Origin: Rhodanobacter sp.
GTDB lineage: Bacteria > Pseudomonadota > Gammaproteobacteria > Xanthomonadales > Rhodanobacteraceae
NCBI GenBank assembly: GCA_004298045.1
Contig: SCRM01000006.1
Span: 18,613-82,612, forward strand
Reading direction: 5' to 3'
Length of the DNA stretch: 64,000 nt
Under the pieces are notes generated by a model. That model did not search any database and had not been told where the DNA came from. It saw only the letters and a list, made by a program, of their open reading frames with translations. Position numbers and translations under genes: made by a program. Shown piece after piece: positions 54,435-64,000 of this stretch (within the stretch, counting starts at the first letter, position 1; each line of letters opens with the position of its first letter).

Positions 54435-55302
54435 CGTGCTTCCCCTGGGTGTGCACGTGGCTCGGGTGCCAAGTACAGCACATATACCCCGTACGGCATG
54501 CGATTCGCCTCCCCTTGTTCGATGACGGTCGGCTCCGGGATGGGCGGGATACCCCTCCCGTTGGACGACACGCCGACCGACCACCCCACCGCCGCATTGC
54601 TTGTCACGGCCGACTGGCCGCCGCGGCGCCAACCCTCCCGAGGGTGCCCGGGCCGGAAGCCGCACCACGGGGCGGGATACCATCCCGGCGCGCGGCGCGC
54701 GGGGAATCCGGCCGGCTCCACCGAAAAAGAGCCGGCAGCCGAGCCCGCAGAGCCAAGCACGGCCGAAAAAGAGCCACGCGCCGTTGAAGAAGAGCCACGC
54801 GCGGCTCTGGCGAGTGCCACGTTCCACCAGAACAGCGTCGCGTTCCGCTGAAAAAGAGCCGAGCGCCGGCGAAAAAGAACCATGCGCGGCACGGTGGCGT
54901 GTCGGGGGTGGTTCTCCCCGCCCCGCGCTCGGCACGAAAAGCGTGGCGCTTGGGACCGATGGGAGCCACGCGTGGGTCTTTGCGTGCCGGTCAGCGGACA
55001 TCGGGCGCAACGACATCAAAGCAGCGCGGCCGCAACCAAGCCGCGTTCAGTACCCCGCCCCCAAATTCCAGACATTCCCGCGCAACGCACCTCTGCCCGC
55101 CGGTCACCACGGCGTCATCGGCGCTGCGCTGGGCCATTAGGAGATGGCGCCTCTTTGGTTGTTCCGCGTGCCACCAAGGCGTCTGGCTTCGCGTCACACA
55201 TCACCCGCAGAAACGAGGCCGATACACCTTGGCGCCATGGTCAGGGCAGACCGAGGATTTGCCCTTGAACCTCACCCTTCGCCTGCCGAAGCAGCCACGC
55301 TC
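54435..55302. other. 868-bp region without a recognised gene
   Basis: No open frame here has coding character. The left half is a normal promoter region for the dioxygenase; the middle holds the GAAAAAGAGCC repeat cluster (54723–54881); the right half is GC-rich and featureless to me. Confidence 0.5.
54723..54881. repeat. Cluster of five GAARAAGARCC words
   Basis: Copies start at 54723, 54765, 54786, 54850 and 54871; three are GAAAAAGAGCC, one GAAGAAGAGCC and one GAAAAAGAACC. All are in the same orientation and separated by 10–53 nt of GC-rich sequence. On the minus strand they read GGCTCTTTTTC. Irregular spacing argues against a simple tandem array. Confidence 0.65.
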
Positions 55303-56019
55303 TCAGCCGCCCGGCGCGTGCGGGTCCGCCAGCTGGGCAACCATGGCGCGCCCGACGCCGCACTTGAGGTAGGGCGAGCTGTCCAGCCAGCGCGTATCGG
55401 GATAGTAGGAGAACACGTACTGGCCGTCCTTGAGCGCGTCGATCAGCGGTCGCGCGATCGCCGTGCGCACCGCCGGGCAGCCGTAGCTGCGGCCGATGCG
55501 ACCCTGCTGGCGGGCGATGGCCGGGTTGACGTAGGCCGCGCCGTGGATCACCAGCGCGCGCTCCAGTGCATGGTCGTTGGTGCCCGGTTCGAGGCCTTCC
55601 ATGCGCAGCGAGTAGCCGTTGCGGCCGCTGTAGGTGCCCAGCGTGCGGAACAGGCCCAGGCTCGATTCCAGGCTCTCCGGCGTGTTGGAGAATTTCGTCG
55701 CCAGGTTCGCGCCGGTGTTGCGCCCGTGCGCCACCAGCTCGTGGTACAGCAGCTTGCGCCGGGTGAGGTCGAACACCCACAGCCGCGGCTCGGTCGAAGG
55801 CTTCGAGTAGTCGATCACCGCCAGCCGGTCGGACGGCGGCTGGCCCTGCGTGGCGGCGCATTCGGTGGCGGCCAGCGCCAGCCCGATCACCTTCGGGTTC
55901 GCCTGCGGCGCGAGCTGGCTGAGCGCGTCCTGCAGCGACGGCGTGGCGGCGTGCGCCGCGACGAAACCGCCGGCGCAAAGCAACATCAGGGTCGCGACAG
56001 GGCGCGGGAATCGGCTCAT
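55303..56019 (-). CDS. Murein L,D-transpeptidase catalytic domain protein (YkuD_2 type)
   Basis: The 238-aa secreted protein has a signal peptide (TLMLLCAGGFVAAHA) and a YkuD-type fold with VIHGAAYVNP and the catalytic cysteine in GRSYGCPAVR. It probably cross-links or edits peptidoglycan, or attaches proteins to it. The ATG at 56019 (MSRFP) is preferred over one 7 codons upstream. It diverges from the larger L,D-transpeptidase gene at 56154. Confidence 0.85.
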   Translation of the reverse strand: MSRFPRPVATLMLLCAGGFVAAHAATPSLQDALSQLAPQANPKVIGLALAATECAATQGQPPSDRLAVIDYSKPSTEPRLWVFDLTRRKLLYHELVAHGRNTGANLATKFSNTPESLESSLGLFRTLGTYSGRNGYSLRMEGLEPGTNDHALERALVIHGAAYVNPAIARQQGRIGRSYGCPAVRTAIARPLIDALKDGQYVFSYYPDTRWLDSSPYLKCGVGRAMVAQLADPHAPGG

Positions 56020-56153
56020 CGGTACGGCTGGGTGGGGCACATGCGGTTCTCGATGCTAACAGCCCCTCGTTAAGAACCCGTCGGGCGGCGGCCGTTTGCG
56101 CGCGCAGGCGGCTGTGCTATGACAAGCTGGTTCTCCGTGCGCAGGGCCGTGCC

Positions 56154-57818
56154 GTGCCGTCCAGATTTTTCCGTGTCGTTCGGAGCATCGCCATGCTGGG
56201 CCTGCTGCTGGGAACGGCGCTGCACGCGCAACCGCCTGCGCCCGAGCCGCCGCCGGGGCCGGTGGCGGAGCAGATCCGCGAACGCGTCGAGCAGTGGCGC
56301 GCGGCGCATGCCGATGCCGCTGCGGCCCAGGCGCCCGGCAACGCGGTGGCGGCGTTCTACGAACAGAACCGCTTCGCGCCGGCATGGACGCAAGCGGGCA
56401 ATCTCGACCAGTTGCTGGCCGCGCTGCGCGACATGGCCGGCGACGGCCTCGACCCGGAGGACTATGCGCTGACCGAACTGCAGCGCCGGCGCGGCGTGCT
56501 CACCGACCCGCAGGCCACGCCGCAGCAGCGCGCACAGTTCGACCTGCTGGCCACCGATGCCTGCCTGGCCGCGCTGCTGCACCTGTATCGCGGCAAGGTC
56601 GATCCGGCCACGCTGGACCCGCACTGGAACTTCGACCCGCGCCAGCTCGATCAGGCGCGGGGCCTGCAGGCGGTGCGCGAGGCGCTGGCGCAGGGCACGC
56701 TAGGCGAGCTGTTCGCGCGGGCGCGGCCGCAGCATCCGTACTACGCCCAGCTGCGTGCGGCACTGGCGAAGCTGCGCACGGTGGCGGCGCAGGGCGGCTG
56801 GCCCGTGATCGCGAACGGCCCCACGCTGAAGCCGGGCAGCCACGATGCACGCGTGCCGGCGCTGCGCCGGCGATTGCAACTGGCCGGCCATCTCGTGGGT
56901 GACGGCGTGGACGACCGGTACGACCCGGCGCTGGAGGCCGCGCTGAAACAGTTCCAGCGCGAACAGTACCTGGCCGCGGACGGCCACTTGGGCGAGGCCA
57001 CCCTGGCCGCGCTGAACGTGCCGGTCGCCGCGCGCATCGCGCAGCTGCGCGCGAACCTGGAGCGTGCGCGCTGGCTGCTGCACCAGTTGCAGGGCGATTT
57101 CGTGGTGGTCGACATCGCCGGCTACCGGGTCACCTACTACCAGGACGGCAAGCCGGTGTGGCGCTCGCGCGTGCAGGTGGGCAAACCGTACCGCAGCACG
57201 CCGGTATTCAAGTCGGCGATCACCTATCTCACGCTCAACCCCACCTGGACGGTGCCGCCAACCATCCTGAAGAACGACATCCTGCCCAAGCTGCGCAAGA
57301 ACCGGGGCTACCTCGCCGCCAACCGCATCCGCGTGCTGGACAGCCAGGGCCGCGAGCTGGCGCCCGCCAGCGTGGACTGGGCCAACCCGCGCGGCATCGT
57401 GCTGCGCCAGGACGCCGGCCCGGGCAATTCGCTGGGGCGGCTCGTGATCCGCTTCCCGAACGACTACGCGGTGTACATGCACGACACGCCGCACCAGGAA
57501 CTGTTCGCCAGCGAGCGGCGCACCTTCAGCTCCGGCTGCATTCGGGTGGAACGCCCGCGCGAACTGGCCGAGCTGCTGCTGGATGATCCGCTGCGCTGGA
57601 ACCGCGCGGCGATCGACCGCGCAATCGACACGCTGCAGACGCAGACCGTGATGCTGCCCAAGCCGGTGCCGCTGCTGCTGGCGTACTGGACGGTGGACCT
57701 GCGCGAGGACGGCCGCGTCGGCTTCCGCCCCGACGTGTACGACCGCGACCCGCCGCTGCTCGCCGCGCTGAATCGTCCGCGCGTGTCGCCGTGGCGACGT
57801 CCCCCCGATTTCGAGTAG
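56154..57818 (+). CDS. ldtD: L,D-transpeptidase YcbB/LdtD type
   Basis: The 554-aa periplasmic enzyme forms meso-DAP 3-3 cross-links. Order: signal peptide (MLGLLLGTALHA), scaffold domain (about 40–215), peptidoglycan-binding helix bundle (about 230–295: VPALRRRLQLAGHL, DGHLGEATLAALNVP) and YkuD catalytic domain (about 320–500) with YMHDTPHQELF and the catalytic SSGCIRV. The start is GTG 56154; an ATG 13 codons later would still leave a signal peptide. Confidence 0.93.
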   Translation: MPSRFFRVVRSIAMLGLLLGTALHAQPPAPEPPPGPVAEQIRERVEQWRAAHADAAAAQAPGNAVAAFYEQNRFAPAWTQAGNLDQLLAALRDMAGDGLDPEDYALTELQRRRGVLTDPQATPQQRAQFDLLATDACLAALLHLYRGKVDPATLDPHWNFDPRQLDQARGLQAVREALAQGTLGELFARARPQHPYYAQLRAALAKLRTVAAQGGWPVIANGPTLKPGSHDARVPALRRRLQLAGHLVGDGVDDRYDPALEAALKQFQREQYLAADGHLGEATLAALNVPVAARIAQLRANLERARWLLHQLQGDFVVVDIAGYRVTYYQDGKPVWRSRVQVGKPYRSTPVFKSAITYLTLNPTWTVPPTILKNDILPKLRKNRGYLAANRIRVLDSQGRELAPASVDWANPRGIVLRQDAGPGNSLGRLVIRFPNDYAVYMHDTPHQELFASERRTFSSGCIRVERPRELAELLLDDPLRWNRAAIDRAIDTLQTQTVMLPKPVPLLLAYWTVDLREDGRVGFRPDVYDRDPPLLAALNRPRVSPWRRPPDFE

Positions 57819-57968
57819 CACCGTGGCTTGGAGTCCGATCCCCCAGCTGCAGGAGATGGGACGTGAAGCAGCGTTTTGCCGAAGCACCGATCATCGGCTT
57901 TCTGCGTGAGGCGGATGAACCGCCCCGGGGGGAAACGTCGCCGGATGGGTGTGCGCCGACCGGCGGCG

Positions 57969-58709
57969 CTACAGCGGCATCGGCGTCAGCGGGGTCGACA
58001 GTGCCATGCCGCTGCGATGCGCGGTGCGCAGGAAGGATTGCAGCATCAGTGCCACGTCCTGCACGAAAAACAGCTGGGTCGGTGAGTGGGTGAGGAAATC
58101 CTCCTGCGTGCGAATATTCCAGGTGAGCCAGATGGATGCGAAACGGCGACCATCGAGGTGCTCGGCCTGGAAGTTCGGCTCGTCGTAGCCGACCGCCTTG
58201 GCGCCGCGGATGGTGTCGGCGAAGGTTTCCCGCAGACGCTGCAGGAAGGCCGTCTTGTCCAAGTCGTCCGGCCACGCGCAGAACAGGATCACGATGGCGC
58301 GGTGCACGTTGATCCCCACCCATGTGCGCAGGTCGCCGTCTGCGGCGTGCAGGGTGTAGTCATGGCCGATCACGCCGCTGCGCGCGCCGGTGGCGACTTC
58401 CACCGCGAGACCGCGCGCGTCGGTGATGCGCGCCAGCGCATGCGGCAGCAGGTGAGTGAGCACGTGTTCCGCGCGGCGCTCGAGCGCCACGGGGCTCTGG
58501 CCGGATTCGGTGAAAAACACCAGCAGTACATAGGCGAGCGCCGTCAACGCGATCTGGATCACCGACACCGACGCCGGCAGCCAGTCGCGGAATCCCGGCC
58601 GGTTGATGCCGATAAAGAAAGCCGTGGCGAAACCGGCCACCAGCAGCGTGAGCGCCCCCAGCAAGGCCCAGCGCAACCAGCGCGGCAGATAGACAATAAA
58701 GCGTTCCAT
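57969..58709 (-). CDS. Hypothetical inner-membrane protein
   Basis: The 246-aa protein has two N-terminal membrane helices (WALLGALTLLVAGFATAFFI and SVIQIALTALAYVLLVFF) and a 175-residue soluble domain with VEVATGARSGVIGHDYTLHA and RTWVGINVHRAIVILFCAWP. No known domain was recognised. The ATG at 58709 has a GGGGGAA site. Its end is convergent with the LdtD gene. Confidence 0.72.
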   Translation of the reverse strand: MERFIVYLPRWLRWALLGALTLLVAGFATAFFIGINRPGFRDWLPASVSVIQIALTALAYVLLVFFTESGQSPVALERRAEHVLTHLLPHALARITDARGLAVEVATGARSGVIGHDYTLHAADGDLRTWVGINVHRAIVILFCAWPDDLDKTAFLQRLRETFADTIRGAKAVGYDEPNFQAEHLDGRRFASIWLTWNIRTQEDFLTHSPTQLFFVQDVALMLQSFLRTAHRSGMALSTPLTPMPL

Positions 58710-59228
58710 CGTTTCCCCCGTCTGCCGGTGCCGGCTTGACCGGGGCGCCAGCATGATGCGATTGCGTGTGGTTGAACCCCGGTTTCTCGTGGGCCGGCGT
58801 CGGTGCGCCACCCGTGAGGCGGCGGTCACTCTACATGAGTACCGGCGAAAGCGCCGGGCCACGCCGTGGTCCGGTTTTTGGTGCCGTTTCCGGCGTGTCG
58901 CGATGTGCGAGTGGCGTGTGCCCAGGGCAGCGCACGATGCGGTTGGCACCGCGCCAGCGGTCACGCAGCAGGCTGTGACCGTGCACTCACTCAAAAGAAG
59001 ACACGGACGCAGCCGCAAACGTAACGCACGTGAAGCTGACCGGCTCGCCACTTGCGCAGGCCACGTCATCGTCGATGCAGAAGCTGCGACGGCGGCCAGC
59101 ATGGCCTTCATGTGGCCTGCGGCACCCTCCTCCCCATGCCACTTCAGGTCGCTCCCCGTCGGATAACCTTGGGTAGCGGATGGCCACTTTATGGTTTCCC
59201 GCACACCGGGCCGAAGGCACGGTGGAGT
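58710..59228. other. 519-bp gap between the membrane protein gene and tRNA-Ile
   Basis: A plus-strand frame at 58753–59166 is open but Arg-rich, without a ribosome site or recognisable domain, so it is not called. I see no other feature. Confidence 0.45.
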
Positions 59229-59549
59229 TGGTGGGCCCACCAGGATTCGAACCTGGAACCAAGGGATTCGCGTGGCCCGGGGGTTTCTCCCCGGCGCGGA
59301 CTATCTCTTCGCCCTTCGCTTGGTGAAGCGGGTGGGGCGCGGGACGCTCTTGCCTGTGATGAAGGGCGCTCAAGCCCCCAGGTAGTCTCTGCACCTTCCG
59401 CCGGTGTACCGGCGGCTTGGCTCAGGATTGCCGCCGGCCGCGTGGGCGCCGCTGCGGTTTCCCTGAATTCATCCCGTTCCCGTCCGCGCCTTCCGGCGCG
59501 GCGGCACCTTTCGATGAGTCCCCTGCTCTAACCGTTGAGCTATAGGCCC
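59229..59549 (-). tRNA. ileX: tRNA-Ile(CAU), interrupted by a group I intron
   Basis: The two exons (5' 59514–59549, 36 nt; 3' 59229–59268, 40 nt) join into a 76-nt tRNA with encoded CCA. The acceptor pairs GGGCCTA with TGGGCCC, the D-arm has GCTC/GAGC, the anticodon arm is GGGGA-CTCATAA-TCCCT, and the T-arm is CCAGG-TTCGAAT-CCTGG. Anticodon CAT with AGAGCAGG...CTTGGT flanks resembles E. coli tRNA-Ile2 rather than the Met tRNAs; C34 would be changed to lysidine by TilS. It is an apparently intact functional gene once the intron is removed. Confidence 0.93.
59269..59513 (-). ncRNA. Group I self-splicing intron in the tRNA-Ile anticodon loop
   Basis: This 245-nt insert begins directly after the last anticodon base U36 and ends in G. 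P1 can form between exon CAU and the internal guide GUG at 59505–59507, with the required U-G pair at the splice site. Core elements in order on the minus strand: a P2 hairpin CCGCGCC-GGAA-GGCGCGG, P-element AATTCAGGGAAACC, Q-element CAATCCTGAGCCAAG, R-element AAGGTGCAGAGACTAC (59382–59397), S-element AGATAGTCC (ends 59298), and a terminal P9 hairpin before the final G. The layout closely parallels the Azoarcus tRNA-Ile intron (IC3 type). No endonuclease ORF. Confidence 0.93.
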
Positions 59550-59609
59550 GAGCGCCCATGGTAGCAAGGCACGCACGCAAAACCACGCCCCATCCGCGGC
59601 AGCAGCCGG

Positions 59610-60305
59610 CTACAGCGCCTTGCCCACCAGCGCCCCGATGCCGGAGGTGATGGCCATCGCCAGCGCGCCCCACAGCACGACGCGCGCGGCCGGGCGCAGC
59701 GGGTGGGCGCCGCCGGCACCGGCGCCGATCACGCCGAGCAGGACGAGAAACAGGATCGAGCCGATGGCCACGGCCGGCACGAGGTGGGCACCGGGCGCGG
59801 CGAGCACCAGCAGCAACGGTGCGGCAGCGCCGGCCGAGAAGGTGACCGCCGAGGTCAGCGCCGCCTGCAGCGGACGCGCCGCGGTGCGTTCGGAGATGCC
59901 CAGCTCGTCCTGGGCATGCGCGCGCAGCGCGTCGTGCGCCATGAGCTGCGCGGCAACCGCATGCGCCAGCTCCGGGGTGAGGCCGCGCGCCTCGTAGATC
60001 TGCGCCAGCTCGTGCGCTTCGGAGGCGGGGTCTTCGGCCAGCTCGCGCTCCTCGCGCGCCAGGTCGGCACGCTCGGTGTCCGCCTGCGAGCTCACCGAGA
60101 CGTACTCGCCCGCAGCCATCGACATCGCGCCGGCGACCCAACCGGCCAGCCCCGCGACCAGCACGTCGCCCTTGCCGGTCGCCGCCGCGGCCACGCCCAG
60201 GATCAGGCTGGCGGTGGAGATGATGCCGTCGTTCGCGCCCAGCACCGCGGCGCGCAGCCAGCCGATGCGGCTGGCGCGATGACTCTCGCGGTGCAGCCGG
60301 CTCAT
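59610..60305 (-). CDS. VIT1/CCC1-family iron/manganese transporter
   Basis: The 231-aa protein of the VIT family has five predicted helices with GWLRAAVLGANDGIISTASL and the MSMAAGEYVSVSSQAD segment, plus an acidic cytoplasmic helix pair (ERADLAREERELAEDPASE) for metal binding. It likely exports or detoxifies Fe2+/Mn2+. The ATG overlaps the stop of the b561 gene (ATGA). Confidence 0.88.
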   Translation of the reverse strand: MSRLHRESHRASRIGWLRAAVLGANDGIISTASLILGVAAAATGKGDVLVAGLAGWVAGAMSMAAGEYVSVSSQADTERADLAREERELAEDPASEAHELAQIYEARGLTPELAHAVAAQLMAHDALRAHAQDELGISERTAARPLQAALTSAVTFSAGAAAPLLLVLAAPGAHLVPAVAIGSILFLVLLGVIGAGAGGAHPLRPAARVVLWGALAMAITSGIGALVGKAL

Positions 60306-60868
60306 GCGCGGCTACCGCCGAGCATGCGCTGCAGCACGCCATCCTTCAGCACGTAGCGGTGCACCAGCGCCACCGCGGCATGCAGGCCGGCGAGGATGAC
60401 GATGGTCCAGCCGTTGATGTCGTGCAGCTCGCCCAGGACGTCATCCAGCGCCGCGCGGTGGAGGGTGGCGAACTGCAGTTGCACCAGGCCGAAGAACTGG
60501 AAGCTTTCCGCCTGCGCCCAGCGCCACGTAAACCCAAGCACCACCTGCAGCGCGAGCAGTGCGTACAGCAGGTAGTGCATGCCGCGCGCAGCTTTGCCCT
60601 GCAATCCTTCGATGGCGAGCGGCAGGCGCCGGCCGCGGGTGGTGCGCCATGCGATGCGCACCACGAGTACCATTGCGAGCAGGATGCCGAGCGAGATGTG
60701 CAGCGACTGGAGCTGCTTGCGGGTGTCGCGCTCGAACAGGCCCCAAGTGACCGCCAGCGTGAACAACGCCAGCACCAGCAGTGCGGTGAGCCAATGCAGC
60801 AGGATCGTGGTGCCGTCGTAACGCACGGCAACGGTTTGGGCATCCATGGAAGGCGATGTCGGCGTCAT
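60302..60868 (-). CDS. Cytochrome b561 (YodB/CybB family)
   Basis: The 188-aa protein has four membrane helices and the conserved haem-ligand histidines in [35 protein letters not shown] and [18 protein letters not shown]. It is a diheme quinone-linked cytochrome, probably passing electrons from or to the quinone pool. The ATG at 60868 has GGGGAG upstream; an internal ATG at 60847 is possible. It is co-translated with the VIT-type gene. Confidence 0.88.
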   Translation of the reverse strand: MTPTSPSMDAQTVAVRYDGTTILLHWLTALLVLALFTLAVTWGLFERDTRKQLQSLHISLGILLAMVLVVRIAWRTTRGRRLPLAIEGLQGKAARGMHYLLYALLALQVVLGFTWRWAQAESFQFFGLVQLQFATLHRAALDDVLGELHDINGWTIVILAGLHAAVALVHRYVLKDGVLQRMLGGSRA

Positions 60869-61050
60869 GGGTGGTGCACTCCCCGTAAGTTGGATGGCGT
60901 GGCCGGACTCCCGGCGGCGAACGCGCCGAACCGGACATGGCCGGGCCGACACGCCGCCGACCGGCAGCCCGCATGCTGCGCGCCGAAACTGTGGCACCCC
61001 TGAGTCGTCGGCGCCAGCCGCAGCGTGGATTCCCGTGGTAGCCACACACG

Positions 61051-61076
61051 CCGACGGCCGCTTGCGCGGCCGTCGG
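61051..61076 (-). terminator. Perfect 11-bp hairpin downstream of rpoD
   Basis: CCGACGGCCGC-ttgc-GCGGCCGTCGG lies 42 nt after the rpoD stop; another GC-rich hairpin (CCCCCGC...GCGGGGG) is closer to the stop. There is no T-run on the minus strand, so the efficiency as an intrinsic terminator is uncertain. Confidence 0.55.
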
Positions 61077-61117
61077 TTGCTGTCTTCTCCCACCCCCGCA
61101 CGCGGCGGGGGCAAGCG

Positions 61118-63007
<1,890 letters not shown>

Positions 63008-63040
63008 TCACCGACCGCCGCAGGGTTCAAGAACCGGACA

Positions 63041-63077
63041 TTATAGCGATGTGACGCTTTTTTGCCCAGGTTTCAAG
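63041..63077 (-). promoter_or_regulatory. rpoD promoter
   Basis: A perfect -10 TATAAT (63041–63046) lies on the minus strand; the -35 at 17 nt (CTGGGC) is weak. CTTGAAA at 63071–63077 resembles the -35 of heat-shock (sigma-32) promoters, but its partner -10 is poor. Confidence 0.65.
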
Positions 63078-63140
63078 TAGAAAAGGCCATGGCACGTTGA
63101 AGCAAAAACCGTGCCGCATCACGCACTTGCGCACTTCCAG

Positions 63141-63581
63141 TCAGCCGGTATCCAGCCAGAACGTCACTGGCCCGTCATTCACCAGGCTGACCACCATATG
63201 GGCACCGAAGCGCCCGGTTTCCACCCGGGGATGTGCCGCGCGCGCCAATTCCAAAAGCCGCTCGAACCAGCGCCGCCCGGCGCCCGGTTCGGCGGCGCGG
63301 GCAAAGCTCGGGCGCATGCCGCTATGGGTATCGGCCGCAAGGGTGAATTGGCTTACCAGCAACAGGCCGCCACCGGTATCGGTGAGCGAGCGGTTCATTT
63401 TGCCGGCCGCATCGGCAAACACGCGGTAGCCCAGCAGCCGCTCGCACATGCGCTGCGCCTGCGGCTCGCCGTCGGCCGGCTGCACGGCGACCAGTGCCAG
63501 CAGGCCGGCGTCGATCGCACCGATGGTTTCCCCTTCCACCTCGACACGCGCGGAACGCACGCGCTGGATCAACGCGATCAT
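63141..63581 (-). CDS. dtd: D-aminoacyl-tRNA deacylase
   Basis: Dtd (146 aa, standard size) hydrolyses D-aminoacyl-tRNAs such as D-Tyr-tRNA. The family motifs are SQFTLAADT and the Gly-cisPro type loop [11 protein letters not shown]. The ATG at 63581 gives the canonical start [17 protein letters not shown]; a longer frame adds 22 non-conserved residues. It diverges from the acyltransferase gene. Confidence 0.95.
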   Translation of the reverse strand: MIALIQRVRSARVEVEGETIGAIDAGLLALVAVQPADGEPQAQRMCERLLGYRVFADAAGKMNRSLTDTGGGLLLVSQFTLAADTHSGMRPSFARAAEPGAGRRWFERLLELARAAHPRVETGRFGAHMVVSLVNDGPVTFWLDTG

Positions 63582-63660
63582 GGCCACTGGCTCGCGGGCG
63601 AAGCGTGCAGCATAAGCGCGCCGCGCCACCGCGGGAAGCGCATTCACTTAAACTCGCCGG

Positions 63661-64000
63661 ATGCGCCCGGACATGTTCGTGATCTACCTGTTGTTGCGCC
63701 TGTTTGCCCTGCTGCCGCTGCGCGCGCTGCATGCGCTCGGCGCCGGCGTTGGTCGACTCGCACTGGCCCTTCGCGCCGCCAGCGCCAGGCATGCGCAGGT
63801 GAACCTGGCGATCGCCCGGCCGCAGCTCGACCCCGCCGCGCGCGCCGCGCTGGTGCGTGAGGCGATGGCGGAAGACGGCAAGACGCTGGCCGAGGTGGTG
63901 AAAATCTGGGGCTCGAGCCCACGCAAGGCACTGCAGCTGGTGCGCGAAGTGCGTGGCGAGGCGCTGTTCGACGCCGCGCTCAAGTCCGGCAGGGGCGTGA
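63661..64000 (+). CDS. Lipid A lauroyl/myristoyl acyltransferase (partial, 3' end beyond window)
   Basis: The first 113 codons of an LpxL/HtrB-type protein are present: N-terminal hydrophobic segment (FVIYLLLRLFALLPLRALHA), then RHAQVNLAIARPQLDPAARA and EVVKIWGSSPRKAL, as in the family before the catalytic HX4D motif, which lies outside the window. The ATG at 63661 is the first start codon after the divergent gap. Confidence 0.82.
   Translation, partial: MRPDMFVIYLLLRLFALLPLRALHALGAGVGRLALALRAASARHAQVNLAIARPQLDPAARAALVREAMAEDGKTLAEVVKIWGSSPRKALQLVREVRGEALFDAALKSGRGV

Noticed and set aside
58753..59166. A 137-codon plus-strand frame in the gap before the tRNA
   Set aside because: Arg-rich composition, no ribosome site, no recognisable domain.
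59229..59549. Two separate tRNA fragments or a tRNA broken by an insertion sequence
   Set aside because: The exons join exactly into a complete cloverleaf, and the insert has group I core elements and correct splice-site bases, with no terminal repeats or transposase.

Overview
The window is a 64-kb, GC-rich piece of a gammaproteobacterial chromosome. Gene order and content (fliE–N and flgB–L clusters around fleQ, an atypical PilZ gene next to fliS/fliT, a nagR–nagP–glk–TonB receptor–hexosaminidase locus, and rpoD close to dtd) point to the Xanthomonadales, most likely Rhodanobacteraceae (Rhodanobacter, Dyella or Frateuria-like). This placement is inferred from gene content only. I see no insertion sequence, prophage or CRISPR array.

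Region 1 (1–38.5 kb) is almost entirely flagellar. Minus-strand genes run fliS-fliT-fliS-like-pilZ, fleQ, fliEFGHIJK and fliLMN (fliN is cut by the window edge), with fliD and fliC upstream. A plus-strand flagellin-glycosylation module (a four-module glycosyltransferase, a WecE-type sugar aminotransferase and a WecD-type N-acetyltransferase) sits between fliC and the minus-strand flgBCDEFGHIJKL operon. It is followed by cheV (minus) and a plus-strand block: soluble chemoreceptor, flgA, flgM, flgN and an EAL-HDOD protein. The control layer can be read directly. Sigma-54 promoters (TGGCAYR-N4-TTGCW) precede fliL, fliE, fliD, the glycosyltransferase, flgB and the chemoreceptor-flgA pair. Sigma-28-like promoters precede fliC, cheV and flgM. 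CRP/Clp-type palindromes lie upstream of fleQ and flgM. FleQ probably activates the sigma-54 class; FlgM restrains FliA, which is not in the window.

Region 2 (38.7–48.0 kb) looks like an N-acetylglucosamine/chito-oligosaccharide uptake locus: a LacI-family regulator, a FucP-family transporter, a glucokinase-family kinase, a TonB-dependent receptor and a GH20 beta-N-acetylhexosaminidase. Two ACAACGTTGT operators lie in the nagP/glk divergent intergenic region.

Region 3 (48.0–64.0 kb) is mixed housekeeping and accessory: a sulfotransferase-like protein, a large secreted trypsin-like protease, a b561-type cytochrome with an apparent frameshift at its start, a persulfide dioxygenase overlapping a TSUP exporter, two divergent L,D-transpeptidases, a VIT-family transporter overlapping a second b561 cytochrome, rpoD, dtd and the start of a lipid A acyltransferase gene. 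The most striking element is at 59229–59549: a tRNA-Ile(CAU) gene whose anticodon loop is interrupted, directly after the anticodon, by a 245-nt self-splicing-type group I intron resembling the Azoarcus tRNA-Ile intron.
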